Assembly (NCBI RefSeq): GCF_010131535.1 | Contig: NZ_WUBS01000003.1 | Location: 1-64,000, forward strand | Direction: 5' to 3' | DNA from: Acerihabitans arboris | Lineage (GTDB): Bacteria; Pseudomonadota; Gammaproteobacteria; Enterobacterales; Enterobacteriaceae | DNA length: 64,000 nucleotides | Shown: piece by piece, positions 26,004 through 36,936 of the stretch | Numbering within the stretch: position 1 is the stretch's first letter | How the letters are laid out: each line of letters starts with the position of its first letter | Program-made: the position numbers and the translations under genes | The notes under the pieces: generated by a model | Database searches by the model: none | What the model saw: only the letters and a program-made list of their open reading frames with translations | What the model was told of the DNA's origin: nothing

Positions 26004-26897
26004 TCATTCCTGGTAACGCAGCGCATCGATGATGATAGATAAGGCAGGAGAGAATTCCCGCCGATTCGGATAATAGAGATGATAGCCCGGATAAGGGGCG
26101 CACCAGTCGTCGAGCAAACGAATCAACCTCCCCTCTGCGATATGCTCCAGCACCATGTCCTCGGGGACAAAAGCCAGGCCATGACCCGCCAGTGCCGCCC
26201 TGACGATGGACGAACTGTTGTTAAATACCCATTGTCCCGTCACACGAAGCTTGACCTGCTGCCCATCCTTATCAAAATCCCACGGCATTAAGCCTCCATG
26301 GGTCGGAAGCCGAAGATTGATGCAATTGTGCTGAGCTAAATCATGCGGTGTCCTGGGCATTGTCCGTTTCCCGAAATAGTCAGGTGAACCGACAACAGCG
26401 ATGCGCATATCCGGGCCGATGCGCACGGCAATCATGTCTTTTGCCACCTGGTTGCCCATGCGAACACCGGCGTCGTAACGCTGGGAGACAATGTCCGCCA
26501 TCTGGTAATCGATGGTGATCTCGACATCAATATCGGGATACTCGCCAAGGATTTTAGACAACTTTGGCCACAGGTAGCTATTTGCGGCGTGCTCAGCCGA
26601 GGTAATGCGAACCGTGCCGACGGGCTTGTCACGAAGCGCGTCCACAACGCCCAGTTCAGCATCGATCTCCTCAAGTCGGGTCGACACGTTGAGAAATAGC
26701 CGTTCCCCCGCCTCGGTCGTTGAAATACTTCGGGTGGTACGGGTCAACAATTGGACGCCTACCTGGGCTTCGAGGCCACTGATGGCATGGCTTAATGCGG
26801 AAGGGGTCACGCCAAGCAGGGCCGCTGCCCGGGTAAAGCTGCCTTCGCGCACGACGTTGATGAAGGCGAGAACCTGGCTGAAGTTTTTGCGTGCCAT
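26004..26897 (-). CDS. LysR-family regulator, second of a tandem pair
   Basis: The 297-residue protein has a LysR helix-turn-helix (FTRAAALLGVTPSALSHAISGLE, about residues 20-42) and effector domain. It closely resembles the gene just upstream along its whole length, with shared stretches such as LLTRTTRS, ARDMTAVRI-like VAKDMIAVRIGPDMR and FPGYHLCYP-like YPGYHLYYPNRR. The two are probably old duplicates of the YafC/DmlR type. Its ATG lies 1 bp after the stop of the first, and its ribosome site GGAGGT is inside that gene's end, so they are coupled. Confidence 0.85.
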   Translation of the reverse strand: MARKNFSQVLAFINVVREGSFTRAAALLGVTPSALSHAISGLEAQVGVQLLTRTTRSISTTEAGERLFLNVSTRLEEIDAELGVVDALRDKPVGTVRITSAEHAANSYLWPKLSKILGEYPDIDVEITIDYQMADIVSQRYDAGVRMGNQVAKDMIAVRIGPDMRIAVVGSPDYFGKRTMPRTPHDLAQHNCINLRLPTHGGLMPWDFDKDGQQVKLRVTGQWVFNNSSSIVRAALAGHGLAFVPEDMVLEHIAEGRLIRLLDDWCAPYPGYHLYYPNRREFSPALSIIIDALRYQE

Positions 26898-26898
26898 T

Positions 26899-27813
26899 CT
26901 AGGAAACCTCCGCTAGCTCTGAAGGGTAGCGGAGTGCTTCGATCAACACCGCCATCGCCCGCGAAGAAGATTGACGACGTATCGGATAGCAGAGGTGATA
27001 CCCCGGAAAAGTGGGGCTCCAATCTGCCAGAACCTGTATGAGCTGCCCCGTAGCGATATAGGACCGCGCCATTTCCTCCGGCACATAACCAAGGCCGAAT
27101 CCAGCCAGAGCGGCATGCAGAATCTGCCGGGTACTATTAAAAACCAGTTGACCGTCGACCCGCACATTCAATTGCTGCTTTCCCTTTTTGAACTCCCAAG
27201 CGTAAATCTCGCCGTGGCTCATCAGGTGCAAATTGATGCATTCATGCTCGGTGAGGTCGTGCGGCGTCGTGGGAGCGGGACGTCTGGTCAGGTAGGCCGG
27301 CGAAGCAACGATCGCCACACGCATGTCCGGAGCGATCCGTACGGCGGTCATATCACGAGCGACTTCACTGCCCAGGCGTACACCCATGTCATATCGCTCT
27401 GTGACAATATCGGCAAAGCGTGCATCCACGATGAGTTCGACCTTGATCTCGGGATACCTGGGCAGCAGTTTAACCAGCCGGGGCCAAAGTACGGTTTCGG
27501 CCGCATTTTCAGTAGCAGAGATGCGGATAGTGCCTGCAGGCTTGTCTCGCAACTCGCCGACAGCCGTCATTTCATCCTCGATTTCCTCGAACCGGGGCGC
27601 GATGCGATCTATCAATCGCTGTCCGACCTCTGTTGGCGACACGCTACGGGTGGTGCGGGTCAGCAGCCGCACCCCCATTCTTTCCTCAAGGGAACGCATG
27701 GTATGGCTCAGCGCCGACTGGGACATACCGAGTTGCGCCGCAGCCCGCGTAAAACTTCGTTCGCGGGCAACCGCAATGAAGACCAATAGATCGCTGTAGT
27801 TATCTCTCGGCAT
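26899..27813 (-). CDS. LysR-family regulator, first of a tandem pair
   Basis: The 304-residue protein carries a LysR helix-turn-helix (FTRAAAQLGMSQSALSHTMRSLE, about residues 21-43) and an effector domain of the YafC/DmlR type. It is divergent from the decayed aldo/keto reductase at 28063, with the 24-bp motif at 27834-27857 placed 20 bp before its start. That position suits autoregulation together with control of the divergent target. It is followed immediately by its paralogue. The effector is unknown; an aldehyde or related electrophile would fit the neighbours. Confidence 0.87.
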   Translation of the reverse strand: MPRDNYSDLLVFIAVARERSFTRAAAQLGMSQSALSHTMRSLEERMGVRLLTRTTRSVSPTEVGQRLIDRIAPRFEEIEDEMTAVGELRDKPAGTIRISATENAAETVLWPRLVKLLPRYPEIKVELIVDARFADIVTERYDMGVRLGSEVARDMTAVRIAPDMRVAIVASPAYLTRRPAPTTPHDLTEHECINLHLMSHGEIYAWEFKKGKQQLNVRVDGQLVFNSTRQILHAALAGFGLGYVPEEMARSYIATGQLIQVLADWSPTFPGYHLCYPIRRQSSSRAMAVLIEALRYPSELAEVS

Positions 27814-27833
27814 GGCCTTTGTCCCTATACCTT

Positions 27834-27857
27834 ATTCATGAAAATGACTCACAAGTG
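27834..27857 (+). promoter_or_regulatory. Candidate LysR operator, best copy
   Basis: The site begins ATTCATGAAAATG and ends ACTCACAAGTG. Twenty of 24 bases match the site at 33485-33508. It lies between the tandem LysR genes and the divergent aldo/keto reductase. A further conserved block downstream (TTTACCATCTAGTCGC, 27877-27892) is partly repeated near 39030. Confidence 0.55.
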
Positions 27858-28062
27858 TTTCCCAACTTTACCATCTAGTCGCGACCAGATCCATTCTCTA
27901 TAGTTATGATCATAGTAAAAAAGCATCACAACAGCGCCATCAAGGGCCCCTCATCTTTGTTGCTCACGCGCTGTGGATAACCCGAGTATCCGGTTCCGTC
28001 AGCCCGTTGCCGTGCGGCTTCGCCGGTCATGCGTTGATGCACCTTTACAGGAGAAACAGCAT

Positions 28063-28515
<453 letters not shown>

Positions 28516-28530
28516 TCCGGGAGACGCAAA

Positions 28531-29115
28531 ATGGCAATACAACATGAGTCAATCCATCAGACGGTGATGTCCACACTGGCACCCCTTCCATTGAGCACAA
28601 CTACCAACAGTAGTGGCGGAGTGTGGCAAGTGGGTTCACGGATACTTGTGGCCTATTTTTCACGCTCTGGAAATACGCGCGTCATCGCAGGACTGATTCA
28701 CCGTAAGCTCGGGACCGACCTCTTCGAGATCCGCCCCGCCTCGCCCTATCCCGAGGATTATCTGGAGACGGTCGAGCAGGCCCGGCAGGAACGCGACTGC
28801 GGTTTTCAGCCCCCTCTTAAGGCCGGTGTCGCTAATATGGCGGCCTACGAAACCGTATTCCTTGGTTTCCCCGTATGGGGAGAGACCGTGCCGCCGGTTA
28901 TCCGCTCCTTCTTATCTGTGCATGACTTGTCCGGTAAAACACTGATCCCCTTCATTACCCACGGTGGCTATGGGTTCGGCAACAGCCAGTCCGTCATCGC
29001 CAGCCATGCACCGAAGGCACGATTAGTCAGGGGTTTCGAGATGGAGGCGGATCAGGAAAGACGCACTATGGAAAGTGTGGCGGATTGGCTGAAAGGAGTA
29101 GCGGTAAAAAGCTGA
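28531..29115 (+). CDS. Flavodoxin-family protein
   Basis: The 194-residue protein has the FMN phosphate loop YFSRSGNTR near residues 42-50 followed by a flavodoxin fold (TVFLGFPVWGETVPPVI, then LIPFITHGGYGFG). Some forty residues precede the fold and have no clear signal sequence. GGGAGACG lies before the ATG. It probably carries electrons for an oxidoreductase. It follows the decayed aldo/keto reductase gene and precedes a secreted cupin and a Tat-exported aldo/keto reductase, so it belongs to the same redox set. Confidence 0.8.
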   Translation: MAIQHESIHQTVMSTLAPLPLSTTTNSSGGVWQVGSRILVAYFSRSGNTRVIAGLIHRKLGTDLFEIRPASPYPEDYLETVEQARQERDCGFQPPLKAGVANMAAYETVFLGFPVWGETVPPVIRSFLSVHDLSGKTLIPFITHGGYGFGNSQSVIASHAPKARLVRGFEMEADQERRTMESVADWLKGVAVKS

Positions 29116-29190
29116 CCACGGGCTTACTTCAGCCTATCTGGGCGCTAAAGGAAGAATCCACACAATCAAGCAGAATTAAAAGGCCCCCCT

Positions 29191-29685
29191 ATGAAGTCAC
29201 TTGCATTAAATACCGCCGCTTTGCTGCTTCTTGCTGCAAATGTATCAGCCCAACAGATGCCTGAGGTGACGGTCACTAGTGTCGGCTCGCAGCCGTCCAG
29301 CGCCGGTCCCGAGAAGAATTTCACCGGGTCGGTTCGTGTGGATTCCCGTTTTCAGGCCACCTCACCGGGCAGGGCCGGTGGCGGCATTGTCACGTTCGAG
29401 CCGGGTGCCCGTACAGCCTGGCATACCCATCCACTGGGGCAAACTTTGATCGTCACTGCCGGCGTGGGCTGGGTCCAGCAATGGGGCAAATCACCTCAAG
29501 AAATCCGGCCGGGTGATATCGTCTGGATCCCACCGGGTGTCAAGCACTGGCATGGTGCCGCTGCCACCACCGGCATGACCCACATCGCCATCGCCGAGGC
29601 GCTGGACGGGAAATCGGTCGATTGGCTGGAAAAGGTATCAGACGAACAGTATCAAACCTCGACATCACGTACTTCGACGAAGTAG
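29191..29685 (+). CDS. Exported cupin-domain protein
   Basis: The 164-residue protein has a signal peptide (residues 1-20, ending NVSA) and a single cupin domain. Metal ligands are visible: H78 and H80 in AWHTHPLGQ, and H119/H121 in [11 protein letters not shown]. Similar small cupins are often annotated as quercetinase-like or carboxymuconolactone-decarboxylase-associated. The periplasmic location is inferred from the signal peptide. The gene lies between the flavodoxin and the exported aldo/keto reductase, on the same strand with 75 and 134 bp gaps. Confidence 0.8.
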   Translation: MKSLALNTAALLLLAANVSAQQMPEVTVTSVGSQPSSAGPEKNFTGSVRVDSRFQATSPGRAGGGIVTFEPGARTAWHTHPLGQTLIVTAGVGWVQQWGKSPQEIRPGDIVWIPPGVKHWHGAAATTGMTHIAIAEALDGKSVDWLEKVSDEQYQTSTSRTSTK

Positions 29686-29798
29686 AAACAGTGCTTTGTC
29701 ATTCTTTTTTTGGCATCGAGTTGTGACGAACTGAGAACGGCGGACGATAAAGCCTTCGAAGGTCCTAACCCGACACGATGGGAACTCTGATAATTTAG

Positions 29799-31043
<1,245 letters not shown>

Positions 31044-31105
31044 CGAAACTTCGCGTTCGGGCTCGTGACGGCATAAGTCAATTTCTGGATGAGGGTATCT
31101 AATCA

Positions 31106-31870
31106 TCATTGCAGAGTAAAACCGCCATCAACGGTCAGGGCAGAGCCAGTAACGTACGATGCGGCATCAGAAAGCAGCCATAGTGCGCCTTGTCCGACTT
31201 CTTCAGCGGAACCTGAACGGCCAAGTACCGGCTGATGTGAGGTGCCCTTTTCCTGGGCCGCTATTCTTTTCTGTTGCTGAACATTAATCATCGGCGTATC
31301 CGTTGCTCCAGGGTAAATAACGTTAACCCGGATTTTATCCTTGCCATAATCAAGCGCCGCGCTGCGGGTCGGCCCAAGAATACCGTGCCTGGCAGTAACA
31401 TATTCGGGAGCGGCAGGAAGCGCGAGGATACTCGCAACGGAGCCCGTGTTAACGATCGATCCGCCGCCTGTCTTCAGCATGGCCGCTATTTCATACTTCA
31501 TGCATAGGAATACGCCGGTGAGATCGATACCTAATGTATGATGCCATTCGGCCTGTTCGACCAAGTGCAAACGCTTATTGGAATAACCGACGCCAGCATT
31601 GTTGAAAGCCCCATCGATACGGCTAAAGCTATCAAGCGCGGCGTCCACCATTGCACGGACATCATCCTCTGAGGACACATCGGTACGAATAAATCGCGCC
31701 ATTTTACCGTTTGCCGTCAGCTCATTGGCCAAAGATTCCCCATTTTTAACGTTCACATCCGCAAGCAGCAAATAAGCCCCTGCCATGGCAAAGAGTCTGG
31801 CGGAAGCTTTACCGATGCCGCTGCCGGCCCCGGTGACAATTATTGTTTTTCCAGCAAGTTCACTGCTCAT
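31106..31870 (-). CDS. SDR-family oxidoreductase lacking the catalytic lysine
   Basis: The 254-residue protein is a classical SDR: TGAGSGIG (13-20), NNAG (90-93), S144, Y157, and a normal end (VTGSALTVDGGF). The YxxxK lysine is replaced by arginine at 161 (EYVTARHG, codon AGG). Lysine is close to invariant in active classical SDRs, so activity is doubtful or altered. GGAG lies about 10 bases before the ATG. It follows the quinone-reductase-like gene on the same strand with a 16-bp inverted repeat between them. Confidence 0.83.
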   Translation of the reverse strand: MSSELAGKTIIVTGAGSGIGKASARLFAMAGAYLLLADVNVKNGESLANELTANGKMARFIRTDVSSEDDVRAMVDAALDSFSRIDGAFNNAGVGYSNKRLHLVEQAEWHHTLGIDLTGVFLCMKYEIAAMLKTGGGSIVNTGSVASILALPAAPEYVTARHGILGPTRSAALDYGKDKIRVNVIYPGATDTPMINVQQQKRIAAQEKGTSHQPVLGRSGSAEEVGQGALWLLSDAASYVTGSALTVDGGFTLQ

Positions 31871-31927
31871 ATGCTATTACTCCTGTTGATTAACCAGCAC
31901 GCAAAGAATGAATTCACCCGCACCATC

Positions 31928-31970
31928 CTGGTCAGGTAAATAAATCAATTATAATTATTTACCTGACCAG
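31928..31970. promoter_or_regulatory. Long perfect inverted repeat
   Basis: CTGGTCAGGTAAATAA (31928-31943) is repeated as its exact reverse complement at 31955-31970 with an 11-base AT-rich spacer. It lies 58 bp upstream of the SDR start (31870) and 92 bp downstream of the MDR stop (32063). No T-run follows on either side, so an operator for a dimeric repressor, or a transcript hairpin, is more likely than a terminator. Confidence 0.55.
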
Positions 31971-32062
31971 TGCTCACGAGAAGATATTAATTTCACCTAG
32001 GGATTAATTAATAAAATTTCACCGCATTGTTATAGTTAACTACGGTTAAAAGTCTGGCTCAT

Positions 32063-33073
32063 TCAGCAACGAATGATAATCTTGCCGAAATGCGAACCAC
32101 TACCGAGATGGGCATAGGCTGCCTTGGCATCGTTGAATTCAAAAATACGGTCAATCACTGGCTTGATGTTGGACATCGTCATTACCGCACAAACATCTTC
32201 GAGCGTTTCACGGCTGCCAACTGAAAACGGTCTGAAAGTCGCCAGACTGCCAAATAACGCAAAAAAATCTATGCCTTCGCCTTGGGCGCTTAAAAAACCA
32301 ATGGATGCGATTTCACCGCCGGGAGCAATCGCACGAAGAGACTCGGCAATCGTTCCCGGCCCGCCCACTTCCACAATGAGATCAACCCCCTTACCATGCG
32401 TCAATTCCCGCACCCGCTTGCCCCATTGGGGTTCTTCCTTGTAATTGATAACCTCGCTGGCACCAAACTGGCGTAATCGCTCCGCCTTGGCAACACTTGA
32501 GGTTGTTGCAATGACCGAGGCGCCAAGAACCTTTGCAAACTGCAAAGCGAAGATAGAGACGCCGCCGGTTCCTTGAATAAGTACTCTGTGTCCAGCGCGT
32601 ATTTGCGAAGTGCCACACAAAGCATTCCATGCCGTAACAGCTGCGCATGGCAGGGTCGCCGCCTCCTCGAAGGAAAGATTGTCAGGAATGCGGACAATGG
32701 CTTCCTGGCTGACCACTTTAAATTCGCAAAGCCAGCCATCGTTCTCACTGCCATAACCACGCTGATTCGAATAGATCGGCATCCGGCCGCCAAACCACCG
32801 TGCGTGGAAAATACCCGCCACCCGATCGCCAGTTTTGAAATCTTCCACATCAGGCCCGACTTCGACCACCTCCCCCGCTCCGTCACTGGTTGGCACCAAG
32901 CCCTTACGATGGCTTAAAGGATATGTATTGCCTAACATGGCAATATCACGATAATTCAATGAGACAGCCCGGACCCTGATTAATACTTCGCCTCTTTGCG
33001 GTTGAGGGGTATTCTCTTCATAAAGTTGAAGATCGTCCAAGCTTCTAAAATCAACCAAACGATAAGACTTCAT
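32063..33073 (-). CDS. Zinc-free MDR oxidoreductase (quinone reductase-like)
   Basis: The 336-residue protein is a medium-chain dehydrogenase without zinc cysteines, close to the quinone oxidoreductase group. It shows VSLNYRDIAML near 42, the cofactor segment IQGTGGVSIFALQFAK and KGVDLIVEVGG. I chose the ATG at 33073, preceded by AAAGG; an earlier in-frame ATG at 33097 lacks a ribosome site. It probably reduces quinones or enones with NADPH. It is followed by the SDR gene in the same direction. Confidence 0.8.
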   Translation of the reverse strand: MKSYRLVDFRSLDDLQLYEENTPQPQRGEVLIRVRAVSLNYRDIAMLGNTYPLSHRKGLVPTSDGAGEVVEVGPDVEDFKTGDRVAGIFHARWFGGRMPIYSNQRGYGSENDGWLCEFKVVSQEAIVRIPDNLSFEEAATLPCAAVTAWNALCGTSQIRAGHRVLIQGTGGVSIFALQFAKVLGASVIATTSSVAKAERLRQFGASEVINYKEEPQWGKRVRELTHGKGVDLIVEVGGPGTIAESLRAIAPGGEIASIGFLSAQGEGIDFFALFGSLATFRPFSVGSRETLEDVCAVMTMSNIKPVIDRIFEFNDAKAAYAHLGSGSHFGKIIIRC

Positions 33074-33609
33074 AAGATCAACCTTTTGTATTGCCATTTA
33101 TATAGATAATTATGCCGAACTTATCTAAGCGTAAAATCAGTCCCCCCAGGTCATAAAATCTTATACTTCTGAAGCAGGGCGCATTAAAGACCATAGGATC
33201 TTAATAAGCTATACATGATGAATGATTTTTTGTATATGTGATATTATTGCATATACTTGTGAATTATTTTCATAAATTATTCATTTTCATAATTTATATC
33301 TTACATTGATTACTTGTCTGAGAATTTTTTTGAGATTTTAGATATTCAAAATATTCATATCAAGCCAGATGATTTCTAATTTTGACTGTAATTTTGCATA
33401 TGACCAACAAAAAATATAACTTATTTTAAAGCAATTTAATTCCCCTGCGAACGTTCCCGTTAGGTCATTTTCGAATAAAGCATGATTGATGAATATTACT
33501 CACAAATGCTTGCATGTTTACCTTACTAATCAAAAATAATTTTATTTGATATCATTCTTTGACGTAACTTCTTGCACTATTAATCGAAGAATTCATATTT
33601 GAGGTATTC
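33074..33609. other. AT-rich intergenic region
   Basis: This 536-bp region separates the divergent MDR and DUF1471 genes. It is strongly AT-rich, and carries the motif copy at 33485-33508. No gene is seen in it. Confidence 0.5.
33485..33508 (+). promoter_or_regulatory. Candidate LysR site ahead of DUF1471 gene
   Basis: The site begins ATTGATGAATATT and ends ACTCACAAATG, with 20 of 24 bases identical to 27834-27857. A TTTACC block follows in both places. It is 101 bp upstream of the small exported protein at 33610. Confidence 0.5.
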
Positions 33610-33864
33610 ATGAAGCATACAAAAATCGCATTTATCATTTTATGTTCATATTTTATACTAAGCACAGCTAGCGCTGCAATTCAAACTGAAAAAACACTCG
33701 GTCAGCAAAAAATCGGCGCCATTTCTGCTGAGGGTGCATGTACACTTGATAATTTGACCGAGCAATTTTCTAAGAAAGCAGATAAAGAAGGAGCAAGTTC
33801 CTTCAAAATTGTCGCCGCCGGCGGTAAGAATAAACTTTATGGCGTCGCGAACATATACAAGTAA
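33610..33864 (+). CDS. DUF1471 (YdgH/BhsA/McbA) family exported protein
   Basis: The 84-residue protein has a signal peptide (residues 1-22, ending STASA) and one DUF1471 domain, with the typical IGAISAEGACTLDNL opening and a C-terminal YGVANIYK. These small periplasmic or outer-membrane proteins are stress-induced in E. coli and affect biofilm and metal or oxidant tolerance. GAGG lies before the ATG. A MarA-like regulator follows, which fits, because several family members are MarA/SoxS-type stress genes. Confidence 0.85.
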   Translation: MKHTKIAFIILCSYFILSTASAAIQTEKTLGQQKIGAISAEGACTLDNLTEQFSKKADKEGASSFKIVAAGGKNKLYGVANIYK

Positions 33865-34013
33865 GTAATAATTTGCAGGGGGTTACTCACCTAAATGTAA
33901 CATTTTAAATATCAAAATTTGGATATGAATCGCTATTTTTTATATGTAACGCTGCGGTTTTATATTATATAAGTCTGTATGCGATACTAATGACCTCGCA
34001 AAAGGCGCCAACG

Positions 34014-34382
34014 ATGATCAGACAAGAAATAATTATTATGGATTTACTTGAATGGATTGAGGATAATATCTCAAAGCCGTTGAAAATTGAGGATATAGCA
34101 GTAAAATCCGGCTATTCAAAACGGCATCTGCAAAGAATTTTCCTTCAGGTAACACAGCAAAGTTTAGGTAGCTTTATCCGTGACAAAAAATTAGACTTAG
34201 CCGCTAACGATCTTATTGGTACTAAACAACCTATTATTAATATATTATGCCACTATGGATTTGAATCTCAGCAATCATTCACTCGCGCTTTTGTCAAAAA
34301 ATACAGCATCCCTCCAGGCACTTATCGCCGTATACATCTCACCACGCACTGTTCAAATCCTCCTGCAAACGATGTAATTTAG
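34014..34382 (+). CDS. AraC-family regulator of the MarA/SoxS/Rob type
   Basis: The 122-residue protein consists only of the two helix-turn-helix domains of the AraC DNA-binding fold, like MarA. Shared marks include LLEWIEDNISKPLKIEDIA, SGYSKRHLQRIF and YGFESQQSFTRAF. No ligand-binding domain is present, so its amount would set its activity. The ATG at 34014 follows AAAGGCG; an earlier in-frame ATG at 33990 is possible. It lies after the DUF1471 gene on the same strand. Confidence 0.87.
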   Translation: MIRQEIIIMDLLEWIEDNISKPLKIEDIAVKSGYSKRHLQRIFLQVTQQSLGSFIRDKKLDLAANDLIGTKQPIINILCHYGFESQQSFTRAFVKKYSIPPGTYRRIHLTTHCSNPPANDVI

Positions 34383-34583
34383 CGGCTTGGCTGCAACTCA
34401 GGCAAACAGCGATAAATATTCCATTATATGCTTAGCAGAAAGATCATTTGATATCGGCAGAGATGTTTTTTTACCCTGCCGGGAAACGGCTTAACCTGTT
34501 AGTGCAAAACAGCCCTGGCGTGTTCACTGCGACGTTGCCTATAGGGTCAAGGTCTTGATCTGCCATATCAAATTTATAAATAT

Positions 34584-35726
34584 CTACATCTTTTTCAATA
34601 AGCTGACGCAAGCAACTCCTTCCCACCACTGAGAAAACCGCTGTGTTTTGTTCGCAAGGATAACGGGTTCACCGATGCGCGGCGTAAGCAATGTATAAGG
34701 ACGTCCCGCGCTGGCTTTTACTATACGGTCAAAGGGTTCATTCCAGTCATGCGCGGCAATGCTGAACCGGCCTATATGACCAGGAAGCAGAGCCTGAGCC
34801 CCAAGATCTTGCGCCGCCTGTGCGACCTCCTCCGGGAACATATGGATGTAAGCCCAGCGCGGATCGTACTGGCCGCTATCCAGGGCAACCAAATCGAATC
34901 CACCAAACCGCTTGCCGATGTCCGGGAAATGCGGGCCGTACCCGCTGTCGCCACTGAAAAATAGCCTGCGCGTCGGCGTTTGCAGCGCATAACCTACCCA
35001 TAGGGTCTTATTGAGCGTGAACATCCGGCCTGAGTAGTGCCGGGCCGGCAACACGTGAATATCAAGTCCCGGCTCAAGCGTCAACGTGGTATTCCAGTCC
35101 GCTTCATGAATGCGGTCACGGGAATAACCCCAACCTTCAAAATAGGTTCCCACACCTAAACCTACGACAACGTGCCTGACTTTGGCCATCATCGCCCTGG
35201 CTGTGGGATAGTCCAGGTGGTCCCAGTGGTCGTGCGTGATCAGCAAAACATCGATAGCGGGCATATCCTCAGCCGAGTACGGGGTGGTGCCATCAAACGC
35301 CACGTTGGTGCCGGGGAACGGCCCGGCGTTTATGCTGAACACCGGGTCGATCAGGATCCGCTTGCCACCGAGCTGGAGGAAGTACGAAGAATGACCAAGC
35401 CAAATAACCACATCCTGATCGGGCGGCAACGCCTTCAGATCGACCCTGACGGAAGGCAGGGCTACCGGAGGCTTCAGGTTCGGATTGCGATCCAGCAGCA
35501 TCGACAGGACGTTCGACGCAAAGCCGCTGTCCCCGGTTCGCATCGGCGTGTCGACCAGGTTGTGGAACTCCCCGTCCACGTAATGGGGGGAGCGCTCCAC
35601 CGCCTGGAGACGAACGCCTGCAGGCAATGCGCCGAACTTGGGCTGTTGCAGGTAAGCGTAGCCGCCCGCGATGCAGATACCCACCAGCAGCAAGACGACA
35701 ATACCCGCACGGCGCAGCTTGCTCAT
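34584..35726 (-). CDS. Membrane-anchored metallo-beta-lactamase-fold hydrolase (RomA/NAPE-PLD-like)
   Basis: The 380-residue protein has an N-terminal membrane segment (about residues 7-25) and a metallo-beta-lactamase fold. The metal motif THDHWDHLD covers H165, H167, D169 and H170, preceded by WLGHSSYFLQLGGKRILIDP; ARHYSGR and FSGDSGYGPHF supply later ligands. The arrangement matches the RomA / N-acyl-phosphatidylethanolamine phospholipase D group. Substrate unknown; a lipid or phosphodiester is plausible. It is the last of four minus-strand genes for exported hydrolase-type proteins. Confidence 0.82.
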   Translation of the reverse strand: MSKLRRAGIVVLLLVGICIAGGYAYLQQPKFGALPAGVRLQAVERSPHYVDGEFHNLVDTPMRTGDSGFASNVLSMLLDRNPNLKPPVALPSVRVDLKALPPDQDVVIWLGHSSYFLQLGGKRILIDPVFSINAGPFPGTNVAFDGTTPYSAEDMPAIDVLLITHDHWDHLDYPTARAMMAKVRHVVVGLGVGTYFEGWGYSRDRIHEADWNTTLTLEPGLDIHVLPARHYSGRMFTLNKTLWVGYALQTPTRRLFFSGDSGYGPHFPDIGKRFGGFDLVALDSGQYDPRWAYIHMFPEEVAQAAQDLGAQALLPGHIGRFSIAAHDWNEPFDRIVKASAGRPYTLLTPRIGEPVILANKTQRFSQWWEGVACVSLLKKM

Positions 35727-35760
35727 GGTCGATCCGCGCGAAACAAAGGGCGCCCCTGAA

Positions 35761-36816
35761 TCACAGGGTTCTGCCGTAGAACGCTGTCAGCTTGCCGATG
35801 GCGGAGTTCACATACTTGGGAACCCAGTAGGTTTCGATATGCGTTGCGCCATCGATAATGAACAATTCCTTGTCCTTCGCGCCGGTGGCCTTGGGGAACG
35901 CATCTTTGGTCATGTAGAGGCTGTCGGCCTTGCTGCCCGCGATCATCAACAATGGCTGCTGGATCAGATCAATATGGTCGGTGGCGTCGAAACGCATCAG
36001 GTCAAGCAGGCTGCTGGTGGTGTACTTGAAGGTCGAACCAGGGTGCGCATACGTCTTCCAGTAGTACTCATAGCCCTGTCGATACAGTTCAAACGGCAAT
36101 TTGGCAATCTGCGCATCGGTGAGGTTGGCATCTCCCGAATATTGTACTTTGCCGCCGGCCGCTTCCTGGGCGCGGGCAGCGGAAGCCTGCTGCAGGCGTT
36201 GCTGGATGGTGTCCATCTGCGAATCATTGTAGCCGTTGCGACGAACCCGTCCCGAATTGAACATGCTCACCGTCGCCAGCGATTTGAAGCGCTTGTCGGT
36301 TTGCGCCGCGGCCAGCGAGTATCCGCCGCCGCCGCAGATGCCGAGCAGGCCCAGGCGTTTCCCATCAACGCCGGCATACTGAGTGATGTAGTCCGCCATG
36401 CCGTGGATATCCTCGATGCGGTACATCGGTTTGTCCACGCTGCGCGGCTCGCCACCGCTGGCTCCCTGATATGTCGCATCTGCAGTGATGGTGATGTAGC
36501 CATGCTCAGCCAGTCGCTGTGCATACAGACCGGCCACCTGCTCTTTCACCCCGCCGTTCGGATGCGCTACCACCACCGTCGGATAGGACTTCTTCGGATC
36601 ATAGTTAGCAGGGGTATAGACGTTGGCGGCAATATCCAGGCCATTGAGCTTGTACGTGACCGGATGGATGTTGACCTTGCCCGGCTCATTCTTGGTAATG
36701 GCGCCATCGTAGACGAGGGTAAACGGGTTATTTCGATAGTCCGCCGCCCCGGCGTTGCCTGCCGAGATACCGATCATCGCGGCCAAAAGGGTGGCCTTCA
36801 AAGCTGTGTACTTCAT
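35761..36816 (-). CDS. Exported alpha/beta hydrolase with cysteine nucleophile motif
   Basis: The 351-residue protein has a signal peptide (residues 1-25, ending NAGAA) and an alpha/beta-hydrolase fold like YcjY and dienelactone hydrolase. The nucleophile elbow reads GICGGG with C161 in place of the usual serine; the late histidine is in DGATHIETYW. AGGAG lies before the ATG. It is third in the four-gene run, 120 bp after the previous gene. The substrate is unknown. Confidence 0.8.
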   Translation of the reverse strand: MKYTALKATLLAAMIGISAGNAGAADYRNNPFTLVYDGAITKNEPGKVNIHPVTYKLNGLDIAANVYTPANYDPKKSYPTVVVAHPNGGVKEQVAGLYAQRLAEHGYITITADATYQGASGGEPRSVDKPMYRIEDIHGMADYITQYAGVDGKRLGLLGICGGGGYSLAAAQTDKRFKSLATVSMFNSGRVRRNGYNDSQMDTIQQRLQQASAARAQEAAGGKVQYSGDANLTDAQIAKLPFELYRQGYEYYWKTYAHPGSTFKYTTSSLLDLMRFDATDHIDLIQQPLLMIAGSKADSLYMTKDAFPKATGAKDKELFIIDGATHIETYWVPKYVNSAIGKLTAFYGRTL

Positions 36817-36936
36817 GTAAATACTCCTGAAAGTTAAAAATGCTGCGTCCCGTAAAGAATCTTCGGAACCTTAATGACCGTCGGCCGTTGCCTCCGCTTT
36901 TCATCGTTCCTCCGCTGCAGTTCACGTACTTTTTGA

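Noticed and set aside
35671-36837. 388-codon plus-strand frame
   Set aside because: Antisense to an alpha/beta hydrolase with signal peptide and nucleophile motif; the antisense product has no fold signals.
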